Source: Acidimicrobiales bacterium (GTDB taxonomy: Bacteria; Actinomycetota; Acidimicrobiia; Acidimicrobiales; MedAcidi-G1). Taken from it: a stretch of DNA of 43,860 nt. This document shows, piece after piece, positions 7,490 to 15,675 of the stretch (position 1 is its first letter; the number at the start of each line of letters is the position of its first letter). The stretch covers positions 1 through 43,860 of the forward strand of contig JAAZXY010000017.1 in assembly GCA_014239855.1 (NCBI GenBank), given 5' to 3'. The translations under genes and the position numbers were made by a program. Below the pieces are notes generated by a model. The model ran no database searches, was not told the origin of the DNA, and saw only the letters and a list, made by a program, of their open reading frames with translations.

Positions 7490-8743
7490 TCACGCCGTTT
7501 CGTCGGCCACCGCATCGTGGTCGAGCATGGACAGCAGGCCCTGCCGCTGGATGAGGAGCGCATTGGCGGCCAACAGGCAGCCCGCCCCGAGGGTCACCCA
7601 ACGCAGCCCGACCAGGTCACCGAGGATGCCGAAAGCCAGCCCGCCCACCGGGATGCCACTCAGGACGGCCACCAAAAACACCGACATGACCCGTCCCCGG
7701 TACCGCTCGTCGACCCGCATCTGCAGCGCCGTGCTGAGGGTCGTCCCGTGGAGCATGTGGGCCGCACCCATGCACAGGTAGCCGACGATGCCGACGGCCA
7801 GCCACCCGGTGGACGCCACCACCACCAGCCCGATCGAGTACAGCAGGATGCTGCGACGTTCCATGACCGACCGGGCGACCCGTGAACCGGCACGACTGAT
7901 GTGCACGCTGGCCAACAGCGAGCCCACGCCGAGACTGGTGGACAGGACGCCGAGGCCACCGCCACCCAGGCCGTAGAGGTCGTCGGCGATCCCGGCGGCC
8001 AGCGAGAAGGCGAACACCGCGCCGAGCGAGGCCACCGTGAAGGCCAGTCGGAAGGCCAGACGCATCTCGGGTCGGGCCCGGACGTAGGCGATCCCGTCCC
8101 CCAACTGGGATCGCAGCGACCCGTCGGCGCCGGTGGGCGACCACTTCGTCCGCACGGTGGCCAGTACCAGGAATCCGGCCACGTAGACCCCGAGGCCCAC
8201 GGCGAAGGCCAGGCCCGGGCCACCGAAGGCCAGCGTCAGGGCGGCCACCACCGGACCGATGGACCGACCCACGGTGAAGGTGATGGACACCATCCGCACG
8301 GCAGCGGCCAGCGACTCCCGCGGCACGAGGATGGCGCCCAACGACTGGATGGGCGCCCACATGAACGAGGCCGCCGACCCGCCGATGAAGTTCAGGCCCA
8401 GGATCAGCCACGGGGTGAGGCGGCCGGACTGGTAGAGCACCACGATCCCCACCATGACCAGGACCTGCATCCCGACTCCGCCCAGCAGGAGCAGGCGCCG
8501 ATCCATCCGGTCGGCCAGCGCACCGGCGAACGGCGTGCCGATGACCGACGGGAGGAGCGCGGCGAACGACGCCGCGCCGACCCACGAGTTGGAGTCGGTG
8601 AGCTGGTTGATGAGGAACGGGGTGGCCAGTCCGGCGAGGAACTGGGCGATGCCACAGAGGGTCGTCCCCATGGCGAACCGGGCGAAGGCCGGATGGCGGA
8701 GCGCGGTGAACGGGTTCGTGGCGTGCAGCGACTCGCCGCTCAC
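7490..8743 (-). CDS. MFS transporter
   Basis: 417 aa, with about 11-12 hydrophobic segments and the MFS loop 2-3 motif GALADRMDRRLLLLGG. The general layout (enterobactin exporter EntS / MFS_3-like) fits an inner-membrane drug or siderophore efflux carrier; the substrate is unknown. The GTG at 8743 overlaps the stop codon of the YceI gene (GTGA), so I chose it over longer upstream readings that run antisense through other genes. 128 nt separate its end from the next gene; that gap has only GC-rich sequence with no clear motif. Confidence 0.88.
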   Translation of the reverse strand: MSGESLHATNPFTALRHPAFARFAMGTTLCGIAQFLAGLATPFLINQLTDSNSWVGAASFAALLPSVIGTPFAGALADRMDRRLLLLGGVGMQVLVMVGIVVLYQSGRLTPWLILGLNFIGGSAASFMWAPIQSLGAILVPRESLAAAVRMVSITFTVGRSIGPVVAALTLAFGGPGLAFAVGLGVYVAGFLVLATVRTKWSPTGADGSLRSQLGDGIAYVRARPEMRLAFRLAFTVASLGAVFAFSLAAGIADDLYGLGGGGLGVLSTSLGVGSLLASVHISRAGSRVARSVMERRSILLYSIGLVVVASTGWLAVGIVGYLCMGAAHMLHGTTLSTALQMRVDERYRGRVMSVFLVAVLSGIPVGGLAFGILGDLVGLRWVTLGAGCLLAANALLIQRQGLLSMLDHDAVADETA

Positions 8744-9582
8744 CCGGTGGCCCCCACCGATCGGGTCAGGAACAACTGGAATTCGACCACGCCGTGGTCG
8801 GCCACCGAGACCACGATGGGGGCACTGGGTGCCTCGACGTCGTGGTCGGCCAGGACCACCGGGAGGCTGCCCACCACGGTGAGGACGTCGCCCACCAGGG
8901 TGGCCTCCAGGGTGGCCTCGACGGCCACCGACAGGCCGTTGACGGTCAGCTCGCCGGGTGCCGTGGCCGCCAGTTCGGTGGTCCCCTCGGCCAGCGGGAC
9001 CGGGGCGTCCAGCACGAACACGGCCTCGGGGTGCTGGTCGACGTGGAGGACCTCGAACACCTTGCCGTCCCGGTAGGTCCGATCCGAGATCAGGCCCCGG
9101 AGATCCGCGGTGATCCGGGCGGACGCCACCGCACCGTTCACGATCTCGATGGTGCCGGTGACCAACGGGGTACGACCCACGGCGGTCGTGGCGCCGATGC
9201 CCCTCCCCAGTTCCTCGTCGATCCGGTAGCCCACCCACGTCGACGTGAAGTCGTGGAACGACCCGATGTCGGGGTCCACGGCCCACGTGCCGGACGGATC
9301 CGGAGGGCCCGCCGTGGTCGCCGGCGCGACCGTGGTGGGCGTAGCCGTGGTGGCGGGCGCGGCTGTGGTGGGTGCCGCGCTGGTCGGCGAAACCGTGGTC
9401 GCCGGCTGCTGGGCGGCTGCCGCGGTCTCCGCTGCAGTGGCCAGGTCCGGGGCGGGCGGCGCGTCGGACCGCACCAGGAACCACCAGCCGGCGAACGCCA
9501 CCACGAGGATTCCGGCCAGCACCAGCATCCCGGTCCGTCGCGCTCCCCCCGAACCGTCCGCCGTCCTGTCGGTCGTCGCCAT
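8740..9582 (-). CDS. YceI family protein with membrane anchor and P/A/T linker
   Basis: 280 aa. Residues ~18-36 form one membrane helix (uncleaved signal anchor), followed by a Pro/Ala/Thr-rich linker (~52-92) and a C-terminal YceI lipocalin-like domain beginning at GTWAVDPDIGSFHDFTSTWVGY. YceI proteins are secreted or periplasmic isoprenoid/lipid binders; here the domain is tethered outside the membrane. It shares a coupled operon with the MFS carrier, so it may collect or hand over that carrier's hydrophobic substrate (inference). TAGGGT lies 6 nt before the ATG, pointing to a leaderless mRNA. Confidence 0.85.
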   Translation of the reverse strand: MATTDRTADGSGGARRTGMLVLAGILVVAFAGWWFLVRSDAPPAPDLATAAETAAAAQQPATTVSPTSAAPTTAAPATTATPTTVAPATTAGPPDPSGTWAVDPDIGSFHDFTSTWVGYRIDEELGRGIGATTAVGRTPLVTGTIEIVNGAVASARITADLRGLISDRTYRDGKVFEVLHVDQHPEAVFVLDAPVPLAEGTTELAATAPGELTVNGLSVAVEATLEATLVGDVLTVVGSLPVVLADHDVEAPSAPIVVSVADHGVVEFQLFLTRSVGATG

Positions 9583-9605
9583 TCCCGGACCCTAGATCCG
9601 GGTCC
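9580..9605 (-). promoter_or_regulatory. Leaderless -10 of the YceI gene inside an inverted repeat
   Basis: On the minus strand TAGGGT (9594-9589) is followed by 6 nt and the ATG (9582-9580). It is embedded in CCCGGA-N7-TCCGGG (9584-9602) and the overlapping GGACCC-N7-GGGTCC (9587-9605). A repressor bound here would cover the -10 box. Confidence 0.4.
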
Positions 9606-9654
9606 TCCCGGTGGCCCTGTCCGGGCCGACCCGGCCCCGGCGGACACCGCCCCA

Positions 9655-9670
9655 TAGGGTCACGACGGTG
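9655..9670 (+). promoter_or_regulatory. Leaderless -10 element of the LLM oxidoreductase gene
   Basis: TAGGGT (9655-9660), 7 nt, GTG at 9668; no SD. The hexamer is identical to that of the divergent YceI gene. Confidence 0.5.
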
Positions 9671-10939
9671 AAGTTCGGACTGTTCTACGAGCACCAGATC
9701 GCCCGCCCGTGGGGCGAAGGCGACGAACACCGCCTCTTCAAGGACGCCCTCGACCAGGTCGAGTTGGCCGACCGTCTGGGCTTCGACCACGTGTGGGAGG
9801 TCGAGCACCACTTCCTCGAGGAGTACAGCCACAGCTCGGCCCCCGAGGTCTTCCTTGCCGCGGCCAGCCAACGCACGTCACGGATCCGGCTGGGCCACGG
9901 CATCGTCCTGCTGCCCGGGGCCTACAACCACACGGCCCGGGTCGTGGAACGCATCAATACCCTGGACCTGCTGTCGGACGGCCGGGTCGACTTCGGGTCC
10001 GGCGAGTCGTCGTCCAACGCCGAGTTGGACGGCTTCGGCATCGATCGGGCCACCAAGCGCGACCAGTGGCTGGACCACATCGAGGCCGCCACCCGGATGA
10101 TGGTGGAGGAACCGTTCGCCGGGTGGGACGGCCCGTGGCTCCAGATGCCGCCTCGCAACGTGGTGCCCAAGCCGTTCCAGAAGCCCCACCCACCCCTGTG
10201 GGTGGCCTGCACCCAACGCGAGACCATCCGCCTGGCCGCCACCAAGGGCATCGGCGCCCTGTCGTTCGGCTTCGTGGAACCCGGCGAGGCCGAGGAATGG
10301 GTGGGCGAGTACTACGACACGATCGCCTCGGAGGCCTGCGTGCCCGCCGGGTTCGCGGTGAACGCCAACGTGGCCTGCGTGCTGCCGTTCATGTGCCACG
10401 ACGACGAGCAGGAGGCCATCGACCGGGGGCTCGACGGTGCCCACTTCTTCGGCTACTCGCTCGGACACTTCTACGGATTCGGCGACCACCGGCCGGGCAC
10501 CACCGACATCCACGAACAGTTCCTGGCCAACCGCAGCGCCTACGGCTTCGACCGGGAAACGGCCGCTCAGGTGGGTGTCGGGCTCCGGGCCCGGATGACC
10601 CGTGAGGCCGACGGGGTCGAGGAGGGGTTCGCCTCGTTGCGGGGCGCCATCGGGACACCCGACCAGATCCGCGACCTGTTGCTGGACTACGAGGCGGCCG
10701 GCGTGGACCAGGTGATCTTCATCAGCCAGGCCGGCCACAACCGGCACGAGCACATCTGCGAGTCCATGGAACTGTTCGCCCGTGAGGTGATGCCCGAGTT
10801 CGCCGAACGGGACCGGGCCCACGTAGCGGCCAAGGAGGAACGTCTGGCGGGCGCCGTGGAGGCCGCTCTGGCCCGACGCAGCGGGCCGCGATCCGTGGAC
10901 CCGGAGTACCGCATCCCCCCACCGACCGGCGGCGCATGA
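9668..10939 (+). CDS. LLM class flavin-dependent oxidoreductase
   Basis: 423 aa bacterial-luciferase-like (TIM barrel) monooxygenase/oxidoreductase. Family marks: KFGLFYEHQ start, [56 protein letters not shown], and the C-terminal [23 protein letters not shown]. Members use FMNH2 or F420; the sequence alone does not decide. The substrate is unknown. GTG 9668 gives the standard N-terminus. Its TGA overlaps the ATG of the cupredoxin lipoprotein (ATGA), so both are made together, which is unusual for a cytosolic flavoenzyme and an exported copper protein. Confidence 0.9.
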   Translation: MKFGLFYEHQIARPWGEGDEHRLFKDALDQVELADRLGFDHVWEVEHHFLEEYSHSSAPEVFLAAASQRTSRIRLGHGIVLLPGAYNHTARVVERINTLDLLSDGRVDFGSGESSSNAELDGFGIDRATKRDQWLDHIEAATRMMVEEPFAGWDGPWLQMPPRNVVPKPFQKPHPPLWVACTQRETIRLAATKGIGALSFGFVEPGEAEEWVGEYYDTIASEACVPAGFAVNANVACVLPFMCHDDEQEAIDRGLDGAHFFGYSLGHFYGFGDHRPGTTDIHEQFLANRSAYGFDRETAAQVGVGLRARMTREADGVEEGFASLRGAIGTPDQIRDLLLDYEAAGVDQVIFISQAGHNRHEHICESMELFAREVMPEFAERDRAHVAAKEERLAGAVEAALARRSGPRSVDPEYRIPPPTGGA

Positions 10940-12348
10940 CCCGCCGGGCCGGCGCCGTACTGGTCGCCGTGCTGGTCGCCTCCGTGTCGGCCTCGTGCGG
11001 AGGCAGCGGGGACGAGACTTCGGCAGCACCCACCACCGCAACGCCCGCCACCGCTGCGCCCGCCACCGCTGCGCCGGCAACTGAACCGCCGTCGACCCCG
11101 CCACCGACCACGGCGCCGCCCACGGCACCACCCACTACCGCTCCGGCCACCACGGTCCCGGAACCGGAACCGGAACCGGACCCAGACCAGGTCCGGGACG
11201 CCGCCACGTTGCAGGCCTACGTCGCCGAGGCGGCCTCGTTCACCCAGGCCGACACCGCCTGGCTGCTTCCCGACGACCTCGACCCGTCGGCGGGCGGCGC
11301 GCCCGGCATGACCCGCTACGTGTTCCGCGAGACGTCAGCCGGCGTGGTCCCCACCCTCGTGGAGGGGCCCATCGGTCGACAGGTCCGCTGTCAGGACCCC
11401 GACCTACCGTGCTCGTACAGGGATCTGGTCGAGCTGCACGCTTCCGGCGACCCCATTCCAGACGCCCTGTCGATCACCGCCGACCAGTTGGGCGCCCTGG
11501 TCGGCCAACTCGACACCCTCGCCGCATTCGCGATCCGCCACGCCGAGCCGGACGCGGCCTGTGCGGCGGGCTTCGTCTCCGACGCCATCCAGACGCCCAA
11601 CATGGGATCGCACTTCCACCGGGCCCGGTCGTTCCTCGACGGCTTCGACCCGGGAGCGCCCGAGATCCTGATCTACGCACCGTCGGACGGCTCGCTGGTC
11701 AACGGGCCCCTCGGGTACTGCGCCGGCGACGTCTGGATCGGCCCCGACCTGTCACTGGTCGGAACGGCCTTCCTGCTTCCCCCCGACGTGGTGGGCATCG
11801 AACACCCGGAGGGCTTCACCGGTGATCTCGACAACTGGCACAGCCACTTCAACCTGTGCCGGGGCAACGCCCGGGGTCGGGACGCCTTCGTCACCCGGGC
11901 CGAGTGCGAGGCCGCCGGGGGCAGCTGGTTCGACGCCATCGGTTGGATGCTCCACGCCTGGGTGGCCCCGGGCTTCGACAGCCAACTCGGCGTGTTCTCC
12001 ATGTGGAACCCGACCATCGCCCCGGTGGCCGACCCGGACGCCGTTCGGGCCGCCCGTCAGGTCCGGGGAAGCGACTTCCCCGACGGGGCCCGCCAGTCCC
12101 TCATCACCAACTTCGCCTTCGAGCGGACCCTCACCGTCGACGTGGGCCAGAGCATCTACTTCAACAACGTGGACTCGGTCCCCCACACGGTGAGCGCCGG
12201 CACGCCCGACGACCCCGACCTGGCCTCGTTCGACAGCGGGCTGTTGTCACCGGGCGACAACTGGGAACTGCCCACTTCCGAAGCCGGAACCTTCAGCCTG
12301 TTCTGCGCCCTGCACCCCGACATGACGGCCACCCTGATCGTCGACTGA
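10936..12348 (+). CDS. Cupredoxin-domain lipoprotein
   Basis: 470 aa. Signal peptide with lipobox SASC (C21), then a Pro/Ala/Thr linker (~30-80), a ~280-residue central region I do not recognise, and a C-terminal plastocyanin-like domain (~375-470). The type 1 copper ligands are visible: H417 in VPHTV and C457, H460 and M463 in CALHPDM. The central region has conserved-looking His residues (GSHFHRA, DNWHSHFNLCRG) and several Cys, so it may bind another metal. Anchored outside the membrane, it could be an electron carrier or copper-dependent oxidoreductase. Coupled to the LLM gene by ATGA. Confidence 0.82.
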   Translation: MTRRAGAVLVAVLVASVSASCGGSGDETSAAPTTATPATAAPATAAPATEPPSTPPPTTAPPTAPPTTAPATTVPEPEPEPDPDQVRDAATLQAYVAEAASFTQADTAWLLPDDLDPSAGGAPGMTRYVFRETSAGVVPTLVEGPIGRQVRCQDPDLPCSYRDLVELHASGDPIPDALSITADQLGALVGQLDTLAAFAIRHAEPDAACAAGFVSDAIQTPNMGSHFHRARSFLDGFDPGAPEILIYAPSDGSLVNGPLGYCAGDVWIGPDLSLVGTAFLLPPDVVGIEHPEGFTGDLDNWHSHFNLCRGNARGRDAFVTRAECEAAGGSWFDAIGWMLHAWVAPGFDSQLGVFSMWNPTIAPVADPDAVRAARQVRGSDFPDGARQSLITNFAFERTLTVDVGQSIYFNNVDSVPHTVSAGTPDDPDLASFDSGLLSPGDNWELPTSEAGTFSLFCALHPDMTATLIVD

Positions 12349-12378
12349 ACCGTCGGACAGGTCGGCCCGATCGGCTGG

Positions 12379-13566
12379 TCAGCCCAACCGGCCGGTGAGC
12401 CAGTGGGCCGGGCGACCGCCCAACTCGAGGTGGAGTTGCTCGGTGAGACCCGGTCGGACTTGACGGGCCAGCGCCCGGTCGGCCACCAGCACCCCGATCC
12501 CCCAGCCCGGGCACTGCTCGGCGGCCACCCGTCCGAGGGTGGCGTAGAGGTTCCGGAGGTCGCCGCCACCCAGTCGCCCACCCCACGGCGGGTTGGTGGC
12601 CACCAACCCCGGGGCCGGTTCAGAGGAGGGCCCGGCACCTCCCGGCGGCTCGAGGGCAGCCACCGGGGCCACCCGGAACTCGATGCGGTCAGCAACGCCG
12701 GCCCGCTCGGCGTTGGCCCGGGCCGCCTCGATCGCGCCGGCGTCCCGGTCGGCAGCCACGATCCGCGGCGGGCCATGGCCGTCGGGTACCGGAGCCTCAC
12801 TCCGCATCCGGCCAGCATCGGCCGACACGCTGGCCCAGGTGCCCGGCTCGAAGCACGACCACGTCCTGAGGGCGAGATCCCGGTCGTGGGCCGGCGGCAC
12901 GCCGGCGGCCCGGAGCGCCGCCTCGATGGCAATGGTCCCCGAACCGCACATCGGGTCGACCAGGGGCGCCGACGGGTCCCAGCCAGCGGAGGACAACAAC
13001 CCGGAAGCCACTGATTCACGCAACGGTGCCTTGGCCGTGGCCTGACGCCAGCCCCGTTCGTGCAGCGGCGCGCCCGACGAGTCGATGCTCACCGTGAACC
13101 GGTCGTCCACCGCCCGGACCACGATCAGCTGCGTGGAAGCCTCGTCGGACCGGTCGGCGGACACGTCAGTCGATTCCCCGGTTCGGGAACCCGGACCGAG
13201 CGCCGCGGCGAACCGTTCGGCGATCGCCCCGTCGTGCCACAACTTTGAATGCCGGGTGGTGACCCGAAAGCGGGGCACGGTGTCGGGAGCAAGCCAGGCG
13301 TCCCAGTCCATCTCGCCGATGCGGCGCTCCAGATCGGCGAAGGTCCGCACGGTGAAACCCCCGACGCGCACCAGCACCCGGGTGGCACACCGCAGGAACA
13401 GGTTCGCCGCGTACAGCCGTCGGGTCGTCAGGTCGACGGTGACCGTCCCCTTGCCCCGCCGCCCCGGTCGGGCACCCAGGGCCACCAGCTCCTCGGCCAC
13501 CAGCTCCTCCAGACCGGGAGGACAGACCACCAGACACGGATGGGTGGGAGCGCGACGACTGTTCAT
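12379..13566 (-). CDS. THUMP-domain class I SAM-dependent RNA methyltransferase (RlmL/Trm14-like)
   Basis: 395 aa. The N-terminal half is ferredoxin-like plus THUMP (~8-160), with the conserved TVPRFRVTTRHSKLWH. The C-terminal half is a Rossmann methyltransferase: DPMCGSGT (~203-210) for SAM binding and TNPPWGGRLGG (~322-332), the NPPW/NPPY catalytic motif of N2-guanine/N6-adenine methyltransferases. Shorter than E. coli RlmL (no RlmK half), like many actinobacterial homologues. The probable target is 23S rRNA guanine or a tRNA guanine. Third gene of the minus-strand run starting at 15615; 17 nt from the TIGR03085 gene. Confidence 0.88.
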   Translation of the reverse strand: MNSRRAPTHPCLVVCPPGLEELVAEELVALGARPGRRGKGTVTVDLTTRRLYAANLFLRCATRVLVRVGGFTVRTFADLERRIGEMDWDAWLAPDTVPRFRVTTRHSKLWHDGAIAERFAAALGPGSRTGESTDVSADRSDEASTQLIVVRAVDDRFTVSIDSSGAPLHERGWRQATAKAPLRESVASGLLSSAGWDPSAPLVDPMCGSGTIAIEAALRAAGVPPAHDRDLALRTWSCFEPGTWASVSADAGRMRSEAPVPDGHGPPRIVAADRDAGAIEAARANAERAGVADRIEFRVAPVAALEPPGGAGPSSEPAPGLVATNPPWGGRLGGGDLRNLYATLGRVAAEQCPGWGIGVLVADRALARQVRPGLTEQLHLELGGRPAHWLTGRLG

Positions 13567-13583
13567 GGCCCCACCATGGCGCG

Positions 13584-14234
13584 CTAGAAGCCCATCGGGG
13601 CGGACCGCACCTCGGCCACCCCCTCGGCATCACCGGTCAGCTCGACCAGGGCATGGTCACGCCGCCCGAAGAAGAACAGCGAGAGCTCGAGTGGCTCGCC
13701 GGTGACCAGCACCGGCCTGCCCGATGACGCCGGGCCCGGTCGACGGACGGCCACCGGAGCTCCCCCGGGCCGGGCGATCGAGAGGTCGAGGTGGCGCAGG
13801 GCCCGGGTTCGCATCCGGGCACCGCTCCGCTGGAACGGCCAGAGGGCGTCCTGGAGCGGGCCGATATCGGACCTGGCCGTCCAACGGTCGACCGACCGGC
13901 GCACGTCCTCGTGGTGGACGGCGAATTCCACCAGGTTCATGGGGCCGTCCACCGGCCGAACCCACCCCGGCGGACCTGCCCGCAGGCGCTCCACCAGTTG
14001 GCCGAAAGGCGCTCGTTCGGCCAGCCGGGCCGTCACCCGGGCGGTGTGTCGAGCCGCCGCACCACCCACCACCAGGCCGGGTCCGACGTCGGGTCGGCGT
14101 TCACGGACCACCAGATGGGCGGCCAGCAGCGCCGTCGTCCAGCCCTCACAGAGGGTGGGAGCGTCTGGCCCAACTGCCGCCAGCAGGTCGCAGAGGGCGG
14201 CCCGCTCCGCACGGGCCAGCCGGCCGGACCTCAT
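13584..14234 (-). CDS. TIGR03085 family metal-binding protein (DinB-like fold)
   Basis: 216 aa from ATG 14234. The N-terminal stretch RAERAALCDLL..VGPDAPTLCEGWTT..LAAHLVVRERRPD matches the actinobacterial TIGR03085 family, and the FAVHHEDVRRS segment supplies the second conserved His pair; both are expected ligands of the four-helix metal site. Related families include mycothiol-dependent maleylpyruvate isomerase, but the reaction of TIGR03085 proteins is unknown. The upstream extension to 14399 would overlap the carotenoid oxygenase gene in another frame and is rejected. Lies between the oxygenase and the RNA methyltransferase with short gaps (31 and 17 nt). Confidence 0.85.
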   Translation of the reverse strand: MRSGRLARAERAALCDLLAAVGPDAPTLCEGWTTALLAAHLVVRERRPDVGPGLVVGGAAARHTARVTARLAERAPFGQLVERLRAGPPGWVRPVDGPMNLVEFAVHHEDVRRSVDRWTARSDIGPLQDALWPFQRSGARMRTRALRHLDLSIARPGGAPVAVRRPGPASSGRPVLVTGEPLELSLFFFGRRDHALVELTGDAEGVAEVRSAPMGF

Positions 14235-14265
14235 TGTCCGACACTCATCCCGGTGAAGACCCTCA

Positions 14266-15615
14266 TCAGGGAGAGACCGTCGTATCCGGCACCCACGCAC
14301 CGTGGAACCCGTCGGGCACCCGCTGCGGGAGGTGGATCCGGGCCACCGGCGGACCGTCCAGATCCCCGCCATCGAGTACCACCAGTTCGGCGGGGCCACC
14401 CGACCGGTCGTTCACGCACACCAGGATCCAGGCGTCCCCCTCCTCGGTGGAGCCGTCCTTGGGTACGACGACTGGCTCGGCGCCGAACCGGTCCGGACCG
14501 TGGTCGTGGGTGAGCACCGCACCGGTCTCGACGTCGACCCGGGCGGTCGGCCCGAGCCCCAGGCCAGCCGACGTGTAGGCGAAGCGGTGGCGCAGGGTCC
14601 CGACCCGTGGATCATGGGTGGGGAACTCGTGGGCGCCATCGGCCAGCACGGTCTCGGTCACCCGCCGGGCCACCGGGTCGACCACCCACCGGGCCAGACG
14701 GGGCTGGCTGTCGCCCACCGGACCCAGCCGGTCGTGATCGAACATCGAGTCGTATCGGCAGACGTCGACCACCACGGTGCCGTCGTCGGCGTCATACGCG
14801 TTGACGGGGTGGAACACGTAGGCCTGCGGCGCCTCGCACCACACCACGTCGCCGGTGGCCCGTGACAGCACGCCGACCCGGGCCGGATGGTCGGGCTTCC
14901 ACGAGAACGGGAACGGGCTGCCACCCATGGCCATCTCGATGTCCAGGCAGACCGGCAGGTCGTAGACCAGCACGCTGGTCTGCGTCAGGGACATGTCGTG
15001 CACCATCGGCATGTCGTCGACCGCCACGTCGGTAACCGAGGTGACGAGACCCTCGGCGCCCACCACCACGTGCTGGACCCGGTCGGGATGGTCGGGGTAG
15101 GCGTAGCAGACGGCGTGCAACTCGCCGGTCGCCCGATCGAACTTCGGGTGGGCGGTGAACCCGGCGGGCAGCGTCCCCCCGAAGTCGTCGTAGCCGACGG
15201 TGTCCAGCTCGTAGGTCAGGGCCATGGGCGTGGTCCCCGCCTCGACCATGGCCCACGTCCGGCCGGCGAACCCACCGACCGACGTGTTGGGGCCGAGCTC
15301 CCAGTCGCCGAACGAACGGCCGCCGGGGGCCGGTTCGCCGAGGGCCGCTGCCACCCGGGTGCCCCGGACCCAGCGATTCCGGTACCACTCGGCCCGTCCG
15401 CCCCGCAGGCGCACGCCGTGCACCATCCCGTCGCCCAGGAACCAGTGGTGGGTGGCCGGATCGACCGCACCCTGCGGATTGGGGCCGTTGCGAAGCCACC
15501 GGCCCTCCAACTCGGCTGGCAGGGATCCGGTCACCGGCAGGTCGTGGGCGGTCACCTCCTCGGTCACCGGCGCCATGGCCCCAGCCAGATAGGGGTTGCC
15601 AGCGTGAGCGTCCAT
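14266..15615 (-). CDS. Carotenoid oxygenase (carotenoid cleavage dioxygenase family)
   Basis: 449 aa, a normal length. This beta-propeller non-heme iron enzyme family cleaves carotenoid, apocarotenoid or stilbene double bonds with O2. The four iron-binding histidines are all present: H156 (TAHPKFD), H206 (MVHDMSLT), H269 (VFHPVNAYD) and H438 (DGFHGAWVP). The N-terminal LEGRWLRNGPNP and GDGMVHGVRL are also typical. ATG 15615 has GGAAGG 8 nt upstream; ATG 15633 is a less likely alternative. No carotenoid biosynthesis gene is in the window, so the substrate may be taken from elsewhere. Confidence 0.94.
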   Translation of the reverse strand: MDAHAGNPYLAGAMAPVTEEVTAHDLPVTGSLPAELEGRWLRNGPNPQGAVDPATHHWFLGDGMVHGVRLRGGRAEWYRNRWVRGTRVAAALGEPAPGGRSFGDWELGPNTSVGGFAGRTWAMVEAGTTPMALTYELDTVGYDDFGGTLPAGFTAHPKFDRATGELHAVCYAYPDHPDRVQHVVVGAEGLVTSVTDVAVDDMPMVHDMSLTQTSVLVYDLPVCLDIEMAMGGSPFPFSWKPDHPARVGVLSRATGDVVWCEAPQAYVFHPVNAYDADDGTVVVDVCRYDSMFDHDRLGPVGDSQPRLARWVVDPVARRVTETVLADGAHEFPTHDPRVGTLRHRFAYTSAGLGLGPTARVDVETGAVLTHDHGPDRFGAEPVVVPKDGSTEEGDAWILVCVNDRSGGPAELVVLDGGDLDGPPVARIHLPQRVPDGFHGAWVPDTTVSP

Positions 15616-15658
15616 GTTGCGAGCCTTCCACACCCTTCATGCGGGCCACCGGGTCGGC

Positions 15659-15675
15659 TACGTTGCGCGGCCGTG
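15659..15675 (+). promoter_or_regulatory. Probable leaderless -10 element of the MetE-like gene
   Basis: TACGTT (15659-15664), 8 nt, GTG at 15673; no SD. It lies in the 57-nt gap divergent from the carotenoid oxygenase gene. The spacing is 1-2 nt longer than the other sites. Confidence 0.35.

Noticed and set aside
7490-9871. A 793-codon reading of the MFS gene with a 375-residue N-terminal extension
   Set aside because: The extension reads out of frame through the YceI gene and antisense to the LLM gene; the GTGA-coupled start at 8743 gives a normal MFS protein.
14887-15672. Long N-terminal extension of the MetE-like gene
   Set aside because: It runs antisense to the carotenoid oxygenase gene and has no similarity to MetE; the GTG at 15673 is at the start of the conserved fold.
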